Assembly: GCF_000801105.2 (NCBI RefSeq)
Contig: NC_079516.1
Span: forward strand, 51,505,265-51,569,264
DNA: 64,000 nt
DNA from: Raphanus sativus
Taxonomy: Eukaryota > Streptophyta > Magnoliopsida > Brassicales > Brassicaceae
Direction: 5' to 3'
The notes under the pieces were generated by a model. That model was not told where the DNA came from and did no database searches. It saw only the letters and a list, made by a program, of their open reading frames with translations. The position numbers and the translations under genes are program-made. Positions 63,330-64,000 of this stretch are shown in pieces (the first letter of the stretch is position 1; each line of letters starts with the position of its first letter).

Positions 63330-63973
63330 CTAGATTTTGACCCGCGCTTTGGAAGCGCGGAATATTTTACGATGAAAAATTTCACTAATAATTTAACAAA
63401 TATTTTGGTAATTTTTAAAGAGTGTGTATTTAAAATATTTTTGCATTTAAATCAGTGTTTTTAAATTCAACCCGATTGTGATTATACCGGTTAATCCGGA
63501 GATCTGACAATTCAATTTAGGTTTTTAAAATATACATATTAAAAAAAATCACTAAAACCCGAGACTAACCGATTGAACTGATGGATGACCGATATGTAAT
63601 CTAATTGGATTTAAATTGTAATAGTTTCATAATTTGTAATCTTATAATCCAAATTTTAAAGTTCATTATTTTGCAATTTATGAAATTATAACGTTTCTAC
63701 AAAATTTTAAAGAGAAAATGATATATATAAAATAACTAAGATTAATTATTGTATTGTTTGGAAACATTGATAGTAGTATAAAAATATATTGTTTGGAAAC
63801 ATTGATAGTAGTATAAAGAAATAAGTATATTGTTTGGAAACATAGATAGTAGTATAAAGAAAAGAACATTAGTGATTTAATGTAGGTTTAACTATAAAGT
63901 ATAAAGGTGTATTTAATTTAAAAACTTACAAAATAAATGTTAGGTCCAACAGAATGTTTCTGTTTTAATAAGA
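63330..63973 (-). mobile_element. Helitron-like element H6 in the TBL39 intron
   Basis: A 644-bp near copy of H5, with the same minus-strand start TCTTATTAAAACAG, the same terminal hairpin and CTAG end, and A/T flanks. It sits 166 bp beyond the acceptor of the last TBL39 exon, inside the intron. The T stretch and repeated TATTGTTTGGAAACAT units are shared with H5. Confidence 0.85.
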
Positions 63974-64000
63974 TAGATTATACATAGATCACATGGTCTT

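Overview
This is nuclear plant DNA from a crucifer, most likely Brassica or a close relative. It has introns with GT/AG borders, a plant tRNA and an AT-rich, transposon-filled intergenic space. The conserved genes follow the order I recall for Arabidopsis chromosome 2, At2g42350 to At2g42570: ATL40, ATL41, bZIP34, a short PRKCSH protein, VOZ2, ZFP11, LBD16, a class 3 lipase, MATH/coiled-coil genes, PP2A catalytic subunit, Gemin2-like, a MAPKKK-like kinase and TBL39. Orthology is inferred from memory of families and gene order; no search was run.

Layout. 1-2187: the 5' end of an LTR retrotransposon on the minus strand, with a long open frame running off the window. 3.3-5.8 kb: a tandem pair of RING-H2 E3 ligase genes. 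6-15.4 kb: four minus-strand genes (X8 callose-binding protein, bZIP34, PRKCSH-like, VOZ2). 16.8-22.9 kb: plus-strand regulators ZFP11 and LBD16 with a tRNA-Gly between them; a non-LTR insertion sits just upstream of LBD16. 23-31.5 kb: a transposon island with a SINE, a chain of Helitron-like elements and an inverted-repeat element. 31.8-33.9 kb: lipase. 34.7-51.1 kb: four complete, same-strand MATH-domain/coiled-coil genes plus a broken fragment, with hAT, SINE, Harbinger-like and Helitron insertions between them. 53.7-64 kb: a small secreted cysteine-rich protein, PP2A-C, an uncharacterised gene, Gemin2-like, a broken kinase gene and the last exon of TBL39 with a Helitron in its intron.

The genes do not form an operon-like pathway. 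Shared themes are transcription factors, ubiquitin ligases and signalling enzymes. The most informative part is the MATH/coiled-coil array. Its members share exon phases, a core promoter motif and a 44-residue coiled-coil repeat that varies in number. A tandem duplication in the array preserves both a Helitron-filled site and the matching empty site.

Several genes expected from the Arabidopsis order (LBD17, copper amine oxidase, RH37, COR15 genes, LEA) are not visible, which fits gene loss after genome triplication. Exon borders were worked out by hand from splice signals, reading phase and family knowledge. All spliced totals are whole numbers of codons, but none has transcript support here.
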